Shown piece by piece: positions 1-8,308 of a DNA stretch of 64,000 bases. This stretch comes from Oceanobacter sp045430275 (GTDB taxonomy: Bacteria > Pseudomonadota > Gammaproteobacteria > Pseudomonadales > Oceanobacteraceae): the NCBI GenBank assembly GCA_045430275.1, contig JAILXU010000015.1, forward strand, positions 1-64,000, given 5' to 3'. The position numbers and the translations under genes were made by a program. Below the pieces are notes generated by a model, which was not told where the DNA came from, ran no database searches, and was given only the letters and a program-made list of their open reading frames with translations. How positions within the stretch are numbered: position 1 is the first letter of the stretch; every line of letters starts with the position of its first letter.

Positions 1-70
1 GATTAATGGTTTATCGGACAACTATGTTGAAAAATACCGCATAAGCTCTGACGCGAAAATAGTAAGTAAA

Positions 71-247
71 TCAGGTGACACCTACGGTGCACCTGATGCT
101 AAGTGTTAGTGAGTGCTGTGTTTCCAGTTCATCCCGATAAAGCATGTCTGACACCTTGAATTGGTATGGCAGGCTGAACATCAGTTCCAGTAGCCCACCA
201 TCTTCCATATCAATTAACACGTTGGCATCGCTGATAAGCACCTGCAT
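71..247 (-). pseudogene. Truncated PIN-domain protein, partner of the XRE-ImmA gene
   Basis: This 58-residue frame starts 4 bases after the stop of the XRE-ImmA gene. It begins with a hydrophobic strand followed by SDANVLIDMEDGG, the first acidic block of a PIN nuclease fold. Homology-like sequence appears to continue to about residue 46 (DELETQHS). The last dozen residues look like random read-through before TGA. PIN proteins of this type are normally about 150-170 residues and carry three further acidic residues, all absent here. XRE-ImmA plus PIN gene pairs are a recurrent toxin-antitoxin-like arrangement. The gene is most likely a remnant. A frameshift at the edge of an unseen longer gene cannot be excluded, but the 70 bases left in the window show no recognisable continuation. 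Confidence 0.6.
72..95. repeat. Imperfect inverted repeat at the PIN truncation point
   Basis: CAGGTGACACC and GGTGCACCTG form an almost perfect inverted repeat separated by TAC, with one extra base in one arm. It lies over the end of the truncated PIN frame. It could be a terminator stem, a recombination scar or the end of a mobile element. No run of T follows on either strand. Confidence 0.4.
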
Positions 248-251
248 GCTG

Positions 252-1301
252 TTAGCTTGCCTCCGCCATCATTCGTGATTGGCGAAATTCTCTGGCACTG
301 ATTGCCAAAAGTTCCGCCGCTTTGGAGTCTGATAAAATACCTTCACCCGCCCCCCGATAAACCAGTTGTTCAAAGAATTGAGTATGCTCCCCTGGATAAG
401 GAGAGCCGGGTTCCTGAGTGCGCCAGCGTTTTTTGGAAAACTCCATGAACATGGTTTTGCATTTGGATTCGCTAATGACTGCAAGATCTTTGCACCGATA
501 AAGAATGGCTTGCATGCTCAGGCCGTATTCGTGTTTTAACAGGTAAAGTTCTTTCCATTCAATGAGGTGGCGTTGATAGCCAATGGTGTTGAATACCCCT
601 TGTTCTGGTAACAAAAATGCACCGGCAAAACGGTTACAGGCCTGTTCTTCATCAAGGCTGTCAGGAAGTAACCCTCCAAGCATCAGGTGGCCCAGTTCAT
701 GGGCCAGAGTGAATCGTTGTCGACATCCCGGCCACTGATTTGAAGTGACAATAACGGGAATACCTTCAACGGTTGCCTGCAAGCCATCAAATTGGTCGGC
801 ATGTTCTGAGTCAGTAACGATGACAAGAATGCCTTTGGATTCAAGCAGGTCGATTAAATCCGCAATGGGATTGACACCTAGCTGCCAGGCTTCACGTACA
901 GCCAGAGCAATTGCTTCGACCTCTTTCATGGATTGAACAAGCGGGAGGTTTTGGGGCTTTGAGAAGTCTGGTACTGGAAATCGAGACCAGAGGTTACGTA
1001 GCTCAAACCAACGTTCGGCCTGGTCAAGGACATCTGCTTTTAGTTTATTGAGTACTTTTTTGGAAATGCTGGCTTTCTTTCTGTATTCAACAGAAGACAG
1101 CTGGATGTTGTTGGGCCTGAAAAAGTATTCGGTACGCACATCCAGAGCATCACATAGGGCAATCAATACCGACGAGGACGGCATGCTCTCGTTATGCTCG
1201 TATTTTTTGATCATGTTGGCACTGACGCCTGCTGCCTTGCCCAGTTTGTCCATGGATAGGCCAGCAGCTGCACGTGCTCGCTTGAGTCGTTCACCAATCA
1301 T
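252..1301 (-). CDS. XRE-family regulator with ImmA/IrrE metallopeptidase domain
   Basis: The 349-residue protein has an N-terminal helix-turn-helix of XRE/Cro type (about residues 1-60, ERLKRARAAAGLSMDKLG). A C-terminal ImmA/IrrE zinc peptidase domain (COG2856 type) follows. Its HELGH motif is at residues 201-205 and the downstream EEQACNRFAGAFLLP segment supplies the third ligand region. Family members bind operator DNA and cleave a repressor or act as antitoxin or sensor. A truncated PIN-domain gene follows after 4 bases, so the pair was probably an operon. Nested palindromes directly upstream suggest autoregulation. The start ATG is the first in frame after the palindromes. Function beyond the domain level is inference. 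Confidence 0.88.
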   Translation of the reverse strand: MIGERLKRARAAAGLSMDKLGKAAGVSANMIKKYEHNESMPSSSVLIALCDALDVRTEYFFRPNNIQLSSVEYRKKASISKKVLNKLKADVLDQAERWFELRNLWSRFPVPDFSKPQNLPLVQSMKEVEAIALAVREAWQLGVNPIADLIDLLESKGILVIVTDSEHADQFDGLQATVEGIPVIVTSNQWPGCRQRFTLAHELGHLMLGGLLPDSLDEEQACNRFAGAFLLPEQGVFNTIGYQRHLIEWKELYLLKHEYGLSMQAILYRCKDLAVISESKCKTMFMEFSKKRWRTQEPGSPYPGEHTQFFEQLVYRGAGEGILSDSKAAELLAISAREFRQSRMMAEAS

Positions 1302-1311
1302 GGCTGCCTCC

Positions 1312-1349
1312 GGTTTATAAAACTAAAATTATTTTAGTAAATATAAACC
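1312..1349. promoter_or_regulatory. Nested palindromic operator upstream of the XRE-ImmA gene
   Basis: Two inverted repeats are nested: ACTAAAAT/ATTTTAGT (1322-1329 and 1331-1338, one-base centre) inside GGTTTATA/TATAAACC (1312-1319 and 1342-1349). The block begins 10 bases upstream of the XRE-ImmA start codon. It is AT-rich and dyad-symmetric, as expected for a dimeric XRE repressor. Autorepression is inferred from position. Confidence 0.6.
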
Positions 1350-1442
1350 AAGGTGTTTTAGACGGATAGTGTGATTTTCCGAACCTTCTGTCCCAAATAC
1401 ACAGTCACCCGAGAACATGGCGAGTGAAAGGTTAAACTCCGA

Positions 1443-2297
1443 TTAATATTGAGTCATCGGCTCTGACGCCGCTCGCATCAAGGTATCCACCGCCGCCAGT
1501 TGAGCGGCGTTTTTGTGTCGAATCAGCAGTGTTGGAATTTCAGCCAGATGCGGTTCAATCGGTTCAATATTAAAGTCGTTGTGGTAACGGCTGTTAGTGA
1601 CCACCACGCGGGGCATCAGGGTGCAGCCCAGCCCCATGGCGACGCAGCCCAGCATGCCGTCGAGGGTGCCGAATTCCATAATGCCCCGGCAGTAGTGGCC
1701 ATTTTCTTGTCGCCAGTTCAGGGCGCGATCACGGTAGGCACAGCCATCGCGGAAGATAATCAGCGGCAGTTGGGTGTAATCGGTGTCTTTGGAGTACACC
1801 AGCACCAGTTCTTCGGTGGCAACGTGGGTGGCGTTTAAATCCGGGTGGCTGACCGGGCCGCCGACGATGGCGCAATCCAGCTTGTGATTCAGAACCCGCT
1901 TGACCAGTTCTGCCGAGGTGTTGGTCTCTATGTGCAATCGAATGCCGCTGTGAACCTGGCGCAGGGTTTTCAGTGTCGGAGGCAGTCGCAAGGCGGCGTA
2001 GCTTTCCATCGAGCCAACGCGCAATTCCCCAACCTGCTCTCCCACCTGGCGCAAGGCCATCCCGGCTTGTGATGTGAGCTGCAGAATCTGGCGCGTGTAG
2101 TTCAGCAATACTCGACCAGAGGGAGACAGCGTCAGCTTGCGTCCCTGGCGATAGAACAACTCGGTGCCGACTTCCTGTTCCAGTCGTTTGATACGGGTTG
2201 TAACGTTGGATTGCACGGTGTTCAGGCGCGCCGAAGCCGACAATATGCCGCCTTCTTCTACCACGGCCAGAAAGGTTTTCAGGGATTGTATTTCCAC
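1443..2297 (-). CDS. LysR-family transcriptional regulator
   Basis: The 284-residue protein has the usual LysR length. The winged helix-turn-helix occupies residues 1-60 (SLKTFLAVVEEGGILSASAR). The periplasmic-binding-like effector domain covers about residues 90-280. The start is a GTG at 2297, supported by AAGGAG seven bases upstream. The gene diverges from an MFS exporter of the YbfB/YjiJ family, a common regulator-target arrangement. A dyad in the shared intergenic region is a likely binding site. The effector ligand cannot be read from sequence. Confidence 0.9.
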   Translation of the reverse strand: MEIQSLKTFLAVVEEGGILSASARLNTVQSNVTTRIKRLEQEVGTELFYRQGRKLTLSPSGRVLLNYTRQILQLTSQAGMALRQVGEQVGELRVGSMESYAALRLPPTLKTLRQVHSGIRLHIETNTSAELVKRVLNHKLDCAIVGGPVSHPDLNATHVATEELVLVYSKDTDYTQLPLIIFRDGCAYRDRALNWRQENGHYCRGIMEFGTLDGMLGCVAMGLGCTLMPRVVVTNSRYHNDFNIEPIEPHLAEIPTLLIRHKNAAQLAAVDTLMRAASEPMTQY

Positions 2298-2311
2298 AAC
2301 CGTTCTCCTTT

Positions 2312-2355
2312 AGAGAATCATTGCTTCTCTAATATTCGTTATTAAAGAATGATTC
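2312..2355. promoter_or_regulatory. Candidate LysR operator in the divergent intergenic region
   Basis: AGAGAA (2312-2317) and TTCTCT (2325-2330) form a perfect dyad with a 7-base spacer. GAATCATT (2315-2322) is repeated inverted as AATGATTC (2348-2355). The dyad sits next to the Shine-Dalgarno sequence of the LysR gene, so binding could repress the regulator itself as well as control the MFS gene. The assignment rests on symmetry and location only. Confidence 0.5.
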
Positions 2356-2405
2356 AATGCTATAGATTCAAACACCTGAAGCAAAGTCACGTTTGGAGTA
2401 TTTCG

Positions 2406-3590
2406 ATGACAGGCGCAATGGAACGAATCAAGGTGTTGGCTGCAGGCGTGATCAGTCTGGTGTTACTGATTGGTGTGGCACGATTTTCTTATACCCCCTT
2501 GCTGCCGCTGATGCAGGAGCAAGCCGGGTTGGGTGTTGCGGCGGCGGGTTGGTTGGCGGCCACCAATTATCTGGGTTATCTGACCGGGGCGATCATGGCC
2601 TCTTTGATTAATAGCCTGATGCTGAAAGATACCCTGTATCGCGCCGGGCTGGTGGTGGCAGTGCTCAGCACCTTGTTGATGGCGATGACGGATAATGTCT
2701 GGGTCTGGGGGATTTCCCGCTATTTTGCCGGGCTGAGCAGCGCAGCGGGCATGTTGCTGGGTTCGGGGCTGATTCTGAACTGGCTGATGCGTCATAACTT
2801 CCGGGGCGAGCTGGGCATTCATTTCAGTGGCATTGGCCTGGGCATTATGTTCTGCGCCATGGGAGTTGAGGTTGCCTCCGGCTGGTTCGATTGGCGTGAA
2901 CAGTGGTTGTTGTTTTCGGCTTCTGCTGTGGTATTGCTGATTCCGGCCTGGCTCTGGTTACCGCGCCCGAACGCGGCTGTGGTGCCGGGCAAGTCGGAGG
3001 TGATGGCTGATAACCCGCCTTCGGGTATGTTTCTGAAGCTGTTTATGCTGGCGTATTTCTGTGCCGGTGTGGGCTACGTGATCAGCGCCACCTTTATTGT
3101 AGCCATCATTGATAACCTGCCGGGGCTGCATGGCATGGGGGCCTGGACACTGTTTGTGATCGGTATGGCGGCGGCTCCGGCCAGTGTCATCTGGGATCTG
3201 GTCGCACGGCGTTTTGGGGATTTTATGGCCTTGTTTTTGACCTATGCCCTGCAGGTTGTGGGCATCATCCTGCCTCTGATTGAGCCGGGTCTGGTGACTG
3301 CCATGGCCGGAGCCTTATTGTTTGGCGGTACGTTTGTGGGCTCGGTGAGCCTGGTGTTGACCATTGCCGGGCGCTATTACCCGACCAAACCGGCCAAAAT
3401 GATGGGCAAGATGACCATCACCTACGGCATTGCACAGATTCTGGCCCCTGCGTTGATCGGTGTGCTGGCGGTGAAAGACGGCAACTACAATATCGGGCTG
3501 TATCTCGCGGCTGCGGTGGTGGCCGTGGGCAGTGTGATGGTGCTGAAGCTGCGTCAGATGGATCAGCAACAGGCGTTGGTTACGACCTGA
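2406..3590 (+). CDS. YbfB/YjiJ-family MFS transporter
   Basis: The 394-residue hydrophobic protein has about 12 predicted membrane helices and the family signature GVARFSYTPLLPLM near the N terminus. Members are putative inner-membrane exporters of unknown substrate. The start at 2406 is chosen because GGAG lies 7 bases upstream; an in-frame ATG 57 bases earlier has no ribosome-binding site. The gene is transcribed away from a LysR regulator that probably controls it. Subfamily assignment is good; the substrate is unknown. Confidence 0.85.
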   Translation: MTGAMERIKVLAAGVISLVLLIGVARFSYTPLLPLMQEQAGLGVAAAGWLAATNYLGYLTGAIMASLINSLMLKDTLYRAGLVVAVLSTLLMAMTDNVWVWGISRYFAGLSSAAGMLLGSGLILNWLMRHNFRGELGIHFSGIGLGIMFCAMGVEVASGWFDWREQWLLFSASAVVLLIPAWLWLPRPNAAVVPGKSEVMADNPPSGMFLKLFMLAYFCAGVGYVISATFIVAIIDNLPGLHGMGAWTLFVIGMAAAPASVIWDLVARRFGDFMALFLTYALQVVGIILPLIEPGLVTAMAGALLFGGTFVGSVSLVLTIAGRYYPTKPAKMMGKMTITYGIAQILAPALIGVLAVKDGNYNIGLYLAAAVVAVGSVMVLKLRQMDQQQALVTT

Positions 3591-3601
3591 AAAACTGCTC
3601 A

Positions 3602-3622
3602 GAGGGAGTGGCGCGCTCCCTC
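3602..3622 (+). terminator. Hairpin after the MFS gene
   Basis: GAGGGAG and CTCCCTC form a 7-bp stem around a 7-base loop, 12 bases after the MFS stop codon. There is no clear T run after it, so termination would be weak or factor-assisted. Confidence 0.4.
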
Positions 3623-3649
3623 CGAATTGCCAGATGGATATTGTGATGG

Positions 3650-3706
3650 AACTCACTAAGGCCGGTACGCCGATTGAGCTTGTGTGGTGAGTTCTGGCCG
3701 GTACGC
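3650..3706. promoter_or_regulatory. Repeat block upstream of the glycogen operon
   Basis: GGCCGGTACGC occurs twice as a direct repeat (3660-3670 and 3696-3706). AACTCAC (3650-3656) is inverted as GTGAGTT (3687-3693). The block lies about 140-200 bases before glgC and could be an operator for the glg operon. No regulator family is identifiable. Confidence 0.3.
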
Positions 3707-3848
3707 ATTGGATACTGAAATTTAATGATCCAGGTCGGTATCCATAGGCAAACGTTATTATCTTGCGCTCAGCCTCTATACAGCCGACACATTCCTGCCG
3801 TATGTTTTTCCTGACGACTCCCGTCCATTGAGCAGCAGGAAAGAGGCT

Positions 3849-5117
3849 ATGACCAACGAATATTCGGATCTTCAACTGGCAAACAATCTATCCAAAAATA
3901 CGCTGGCGCTGGTTCTGGCCGGGGGTGAGGGTAGCCGCCTGAAACAACTCACCAAGTGGCGGGCCAAACCGGCGGTGCCGTTTGGTGGCAAATATCGAAT
4001 CATCGATTTTGTGATGTCGAACTGTGTCAATTCCGGTATTCGCAAGATTGGTGTCGTGACCCAGTACAAGTCGCATTCCCTGATTCGCCACGTGCAGCGG
4101 GCATGGTCGTTCATGCGTTACGAAGTGGGTGAGTTTGTCGAGCTGATGCCCGCCCAGCAACGAATCGACAAAGGTTGGTATCAAGGCACGGCGGATGCGG
4201 TGTATCAGAATCTGGATATCCTGCGTCATCACACGCCGGAGTATGTTCTGATTCTCGGTGGCGATCATATCTACTCCATGGATTACACCGAAATGCTGCT
4301 GGCGCACAAGCAGTCGGGTGCCGATGTGACCGTTGGCTGCATTGAAGTGCCGGTGGAGGAAGCCTCTGACTTCGGCGTGATGTCGGTTGATCAGGCAATG
4401 AAGATTACCCGCTTCGCTGAGAAGCCCAGCCAGCCAGAATCCATTCCCGGCAAACCCCAGTCATCGCTGGTATCGATGGGAATTTATATTTTCTCCAGCG
4501 ACTTCCTCTATCAAACCCTGATTGCTGACAAGGACAACGAAGGCTCATCCCATGACTTCGGCAAGGACATCATCCCGAGCCTGATCGAGAACCACAACGT
4601 ACAGGCATTCCCGTTTGCGGATGAGTCGGGCGAACCGGCCTACTGGCGTGATGTGGGCACGTTACAAGCGTTCTGGAAAGCCAATATCGACCTCTGCAGC
4701 ATCACACCGGAGCTGAACCTCTACGACCGTGACTGGCCGATCTGGACATACCAGCCACAATTGCCACCGGCCAAGTTCACCTTTGACGATGAAGGCCGCC
4801 GTGGTGAAGCCATCGACTCATTGGTGTCCGGAGGCTGTATTATCTCGGGTGCGCGAATCAAGCGGTCGGTTATTTCTAACGACTGTCGGGTACACAGTTA
4901 CAGCCAGGTGAAGGATACCGTGGTGTTGCCACAGGTGATTATTAATCGTAATTGCCGCATTCAGAATGCGGTGATCGACAAGGATTGCGTGATCCCGGAA
5001 GGCACCGTCATTGGTGAAGATGTTGAGCAAGATCGTCAGCGATTCTTCGTTGATGAGAGCGGCATTGTGCTGGTAACTCCCGACATGCTGGGCATGAAAA
5101 CCCATATGATTCGCTGA
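3849..5117 (+). CDS. glgC: Glucose-1-phosphate adenylyltransferase (ADP-glucose synthase)
   Basis: It converts glucose-1-phosphate and ATP to ADP-glucose, the committed step of bacterial glycogen synthesis. The 422-residue protein starts with the nucleotidyltransferase signature VLAGGEGSRLKQLT followed by AKPAVPFGGKYRIIDF. It also has GTADAVYQNLD, GGDHIYSMDY and FAEKP, and a C-terminal left-handed beta-helix. The length is normal. The start at 3849 follows AGGA at a spacing of 8. It is the first gene of the glg operon, with 35 bases to the GH57 gene. GlgC is usually allosterically controlled, which is family knowledge and not seen here. Confidence 0.97.
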   Translation: MTNEYSDLQLANNLSKNTLALVLAGGEGSRLKQLTKWRAKPAVPFGGKYRIIDFVMSNCVNSGIRKIGVVTQYKSHSLIRHVQRAWSFMRYEVGEFVELMPAQQRIDKGWYQGTADAVYQNLDILRHHTPEYVLILGGDHIYSMDYTEMLLAHKQSGADVTVGCIEVPVEEASDFGVMSVDQAMKITRFAEKPSQPESIPGKPQSSLVSMGIYIFSSDFLYQTLIADKDNEGSSHDFGKDIIPSLIENHNVQAFPFADESGEPAYWRDVGTLQAFWKANIDLCSITPELNLYDRDWPIWTYQPQLPPAKFTFDDEGRRGEAIDSLVSGGCIISGARIKRSVISNDCRVHSYSQVKDTVVLPQVIINRNCRIQNAVIDKDCVIPEGTVIGEDVEQDRQRFFVDESGIVLVTPDMLGMKTHMIR

Positions 5118-5152
5118 TTTCCGACTGACCCGACACAGAATGAGAACTCCGG

Positions 5153-6880
5153 ATGCAGCCTGACACAATCAAACTGGTAATTTGCTGGCACATGCACCAG
5201 CCTCACTATCGCGACGGCCTGGACGGCCAGTATCGATTACCCTGGGTATATCTCCACGGCATTAAGGATTATTCCGACATGGTCGCGCATCTGGAGGATC
5301 ATCCCGATGCTCGCGTGGTGGTGAACTTTGCTCCGGTTTTGCTGGAGCAACTGGAAGACTACGCCGTGCACATGCGGCGCTGGCTGACAGATGGCACAGG
5401 CATGGGTGATCCGTTGCTGAATTGCCTATCGGGCGCACAGGCGGTGGGTGACGACATTCCCTGCCGCTTTGAAGTGATTCAGGCCTGCAAAAAAGCCTAT
5501 GCACCGACCATGATTGATGTCTTTCCGCCGTTCCGGGCTTTGCTGGATATGGTGCAAAGCGAGCGTGCCCAGAGCATTGAGGACGCTCAGTATCTGCGTT
5601 ACTTCTCCGATCAAATGTTTGTCGATTTGCTGGTCTGGTATCACCTTGCCTGGATGGGGGAGTCGCTTCGTCGCAAGGATGAACGCGTTCAAACCCTGAT
5701 TGGCAAAGGCATGAGTGGGCAAAGCTTTGATCTGGACGACCGACGTTTGCTGGTGGAAATCATGGCCGACGTGATGGAACAACTGGTGCCGCGTTATCGG
5801 GCGCTGGAAGAACGTGGGCAGATTGAAATCTCAATGACACCCTATGGCCACCCGATTGTACCGCTGATGATCGACTTCAACTCTGCGCGGGATGCCATGC
5901 CCGAAGTGCCGTTGCCGGAACACACGCATTACCCGGATGGTTACGGGCGGGCGCTTTGGCATCTGAAAGTAGGCATGGATCAGCACCAGCGTTATTTTGG
6001 CAAAAAACCACAAGGCGTGTGGCTATCGGAAGGTGCGGTCTCGGCCAGCTCGGTTGGGTTGCTGGACTCCCTTGGGGTGCGCTGGACGGCCTCGGGTGAA
6101 GGCGTATGGCGACATTCTTGTGAAGCTTCACGCCTTGATCCGCATGACATTTCATCCAAACGGGCGCTGTATCGCCCATTGCAACACGGCGACCAGCGTT
6201 GTGCGCTGTTCTTCCGCGACGATGGCATGTCTGATCTGATCGGTTTTGAGTACAAGAACTGGCAACCTCAGGATGCTGCCAACAACTTTGCCCACAACTT
6301 GGAAAACATCGCCAATCACCTCGGTGATCGTGCTGGAGAGCATGTGGTAACCGTGATACTCGATGGCGAGAATCCGTGGGAATACTACCCCAGCAACGGT
6401 CATGACTTTATCAGCGCCTTGTATCGGACACTGGCGGATCATCCACGTGTTGAGATGACCACTTTCACTCAGGCGCTGGATCAGGGGCTGGAGCCGATTC
6501 ATTTGCCGGTACTGAAAGCCGGTAGCTGGGTCTATGGTTCATTTTCCACCTGGATTGGCGAGAACGACAAAAACGCCGGTTGGGATATGCTGGTGGAAGC
6601 CAAACACGCGTATGACCGCGTGATTGCCAGCGGTGAGCTCAGCCGTTCTGAACAGGAAGCAGCCACTCACCAACTGGCCGTGTGTGAAGGCTCCGACTGG
6701 TTCTGGTGGTTTGGTGATTACAACTCGGCGGACTCGGTGCGTGACTTTGCCGTGCTGTATCGCCGCCATCTCGAAAAACTCTACCTGACACTCAAATTGA
6801 CGCCCCCGGACTCCTTACGCACGCTGCAGCCTTCGGGCGGCGGTCATATGGAAAACTCGGGCACCATGAGACGCAACTGA
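5153..6880 (+). CDS. Glycoside hydrolase family 57 protein
   Basis: The 575-residue protein has the GH57 layout. HMHQPHYRD lies at the N terminus (residues 13-21). The nucleophile motif WLSEGA has Glu293, and the acid/base motif ILDGENPWEYY has Asp404. GH57 enzymes are retaining alpha-amylases, 4-alpha-glucanotransferases, branching enzymes or amylopullulanases acting on alpha-glucans. It lies between glgC and malQ in the glycogen operon, so a glycogen- or maltodextrin-trimming role is likely. The operon has no glgX debranching gene, which this protein might replace; that is inference. There is no signal peptide, so it should be cytoplasmic. Confidence 0.92.
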   Translation: MQPDTIKLVICWHMHQPHYRDGLDGQYRLPWVYLHGIKDYSDMVAHLEDHPDARVVVNFAPVLLEQLEDYAVHMRRWLTDGTGMGDPLLNCLSGAQAVGDDIPCRFEVIQACKKAYAPTMIDVFPPFRALLDMVQSERAQSIEDAQYLRYFSDQMFVDLLVWYHLAWMGESLRRKDERVQTLIGKGMSGQSFDLDDRRLLVEIMADVMEQLVPRYRALEERGQIEISMTPYGHPIVPLMIDFNSARDAMPEVPLPEHTHYPDGYGRALWHLKVGMDQHQRYFGKKPQGVWLSEGAVSASSVGLLDSLGVRWTASGEGVWRHSCEASRLDPHDISSKRALYRPLQHGDQRCALFFRDDGMSDLIGFEYKNWQPQDAANNFAHNLENIANHLGDRAGEHVVTVILDGENPWEYYPSNGHDFISALYRTLADHPRVEMTTFTQALDQGLEPIHLPVLKAGSWVYGSFSTWIGENDKNAGWDMLVEAKHAYDRVIASGELSRSEQEAATHQLAVCEGSDWFWWFGDYNSADSVRDFAVLYRRHLEKLYLTLKLTPPDSLRTLQPSGGGHMENSGTMRRN

Positions 6881-6907
6881 GCCTCGACAAGCACCCTGGA
6901 GCAAGCA

Positions 6908-8308
6908 GTGTTAACGACACAACAGGAAAGTGAACGACTGGTTGATGCACGACGAGCAGGGGTTTTGCTGCATCCAACCTCGCTGCCTTCCGGCAAACTG
7001 GATGGCGATGCCTGGCGCTTTGTGGATTGGATGGCTGAGGCTCATCTGACGGTCTGGCAAATGTTGCCGCTGACGCAACCGGCGGACGGGTTGTCACCGT
7101 ATCAAAGTATTTCGGCCATGGCACTGAATCCGGCCCTGTTGCCTGACGATTGGGAAGCCGAGCTGGCCGATGAAACGCTGCAAGTGTTTCTGGAGAACCC
7201 ACCGTCCTGGCTGGTGGATTACAGCCGGTTTTGCGTGTTGCGCGAGCGTTTTGAGCGGGCTGGCTGGAACGAATGGCCGGAGCAATACAAGTTCCGTGAG
7301 CCGTCGGCATTGGCGGCGCTGGAGTCGGAATACGCCGATGAACTGCTGTTGATCCGCAAGCAGCAATGCGCCCTGATTGACCGCTGGCAACGACTGCGCC
7401 AATACGCCAATGGCAAGGGCGTGCAGTTGTTTGGTGATATGCCGATTTTTGTCGCTTACGACAGCGTAGATGTCTGGTGTCACCCGGAGGACTTCAAACT
7501 CGACGAAGCGTTGCACCCCTGGGTGGTGGCCGGTGTGCCGCCAGATTACTTCTCCGAAACCGGCCAGCGCTGGGGCAATCCGCACTACAACTGGCAAGCC
7601 ATGCAAGACAACAACTTCCACTGGTGGCAACAGCGGGTTAGCTGGAGTCTGGCGCTGTTTGATCTGATTCGCATTGATCACTTCCGGGGGCTGGAAGCCT
7701 GTTGGGAAATCAAGGCCGAAGAACCCACCGCGATCAATGGTGAGTGGGTCACGGTGCCGGGTGAACAGCTTCTTGATGCCTTGAGAGCGCACTACAATCC
7801 GCTGCCGTTAGTTGCGGAAGATCTGGGCTTGATAACACCGGAAGTGGTGGCGCTGAAACATGCCTTTGACCTGCCGGGCATGTCGGTGCTGCAGTTTGGT
7901 TTTAATGGCTTGCCGGATAACCCTCACGCACTGAATGAGCAGGTGATTCATTCGGTGGTGTATACCGGCACTCATGACAATGAAACGTCGTTGGGCTGGT
8001 GGCAAGGCATTCACGAGCATCACCATCGTGAATGGATCATGAGCCAGTTGGACGGAAACGTGGGCGAGATGCCCTGGCCCTTGATCAATGCAGCGCTGCA
8101 GTCGCCCGCCTGCATGGCCATGGTGCCGTTGCAGGATTTTCTCGGTCTGGACAATCAGGCCCGGATGAACGTTCCCGGCACCATCGACAACAATTGGCTC
8201 TGGCAGTATCCGGGTGATGCCCTGACGCCTGAGCTGGCCCATCGCATTGCGCGACTGGTGGATTCACACCAGCGTTATTCCAGTGAGGATGACCATGGCA
8301 ACCACTGA
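6908..8308 (+). CDS. malQ: 4-alpha-glucanotransferase (amylomaltase, GH77)
   Basis: It transfers maltosyl and longer units between alpha-1,4-glucans, recycling short maltodextrins left by phosphorylase. The 466-residue protein opens with GVLLHPTSLPS. It carries the GH77 catalytic motifs: the nucleophile Asp in LIRIDHFRG, the acid/base Glu in LVAEDLG and the THDNET block. It lacks the long N-terminal extension of E. coli MalQ, as many compact bacterial forms do. The start is GTG at 6908 with TGGAG seven bases upstream. Its end overlaps the start of glgB by 14 bases, suggesting translational coupling. Confidence 0.94.
   Translation: MLTTQQESERLVDARRAGVLLHPTSLPSGKLDGDAWRFVDWMAEAHLTVWQMLPLTQPADGLSPYQSISAMALNPALLPDDWEAELADETLQVFLENPPSWLVDYSRFCVLRERFERAGWNEWPEQYKFREPSALAALESEYADELLLIRKQQCALIDRWQRLRQYANGKGVQLFGDMPIFVAYDSVDVWCHPEDFKLDEALHPWVVAGVPPDYFSETGQRWGNPHYNWQAMQDNNFHWWQQRVSWSLALFDLIRIDHFRGLEACWEIKAEEPTAINGEWVTVPGEQLLDALRAHYNPLPLVAEDLGLITPEVVALKHAFDLPGMSVLQFGFNGLPDNPHALNEQVIHSVVYTGTHDNETSLGWWQGIHEHHHREWIMSQLDGNVGEMPWPLINAALQSPACMAMVPLQDFLGLDNQARMNVPGTIDNNWLWQYPGDALTPELAHRIARLVDSHQRYSSEDDHGNH

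Noticed and set aside
3650..3706. A CRISPR-like or satellite repeat
   Set aside because: Only two 11-base copies occur, without regular spacers or further units.
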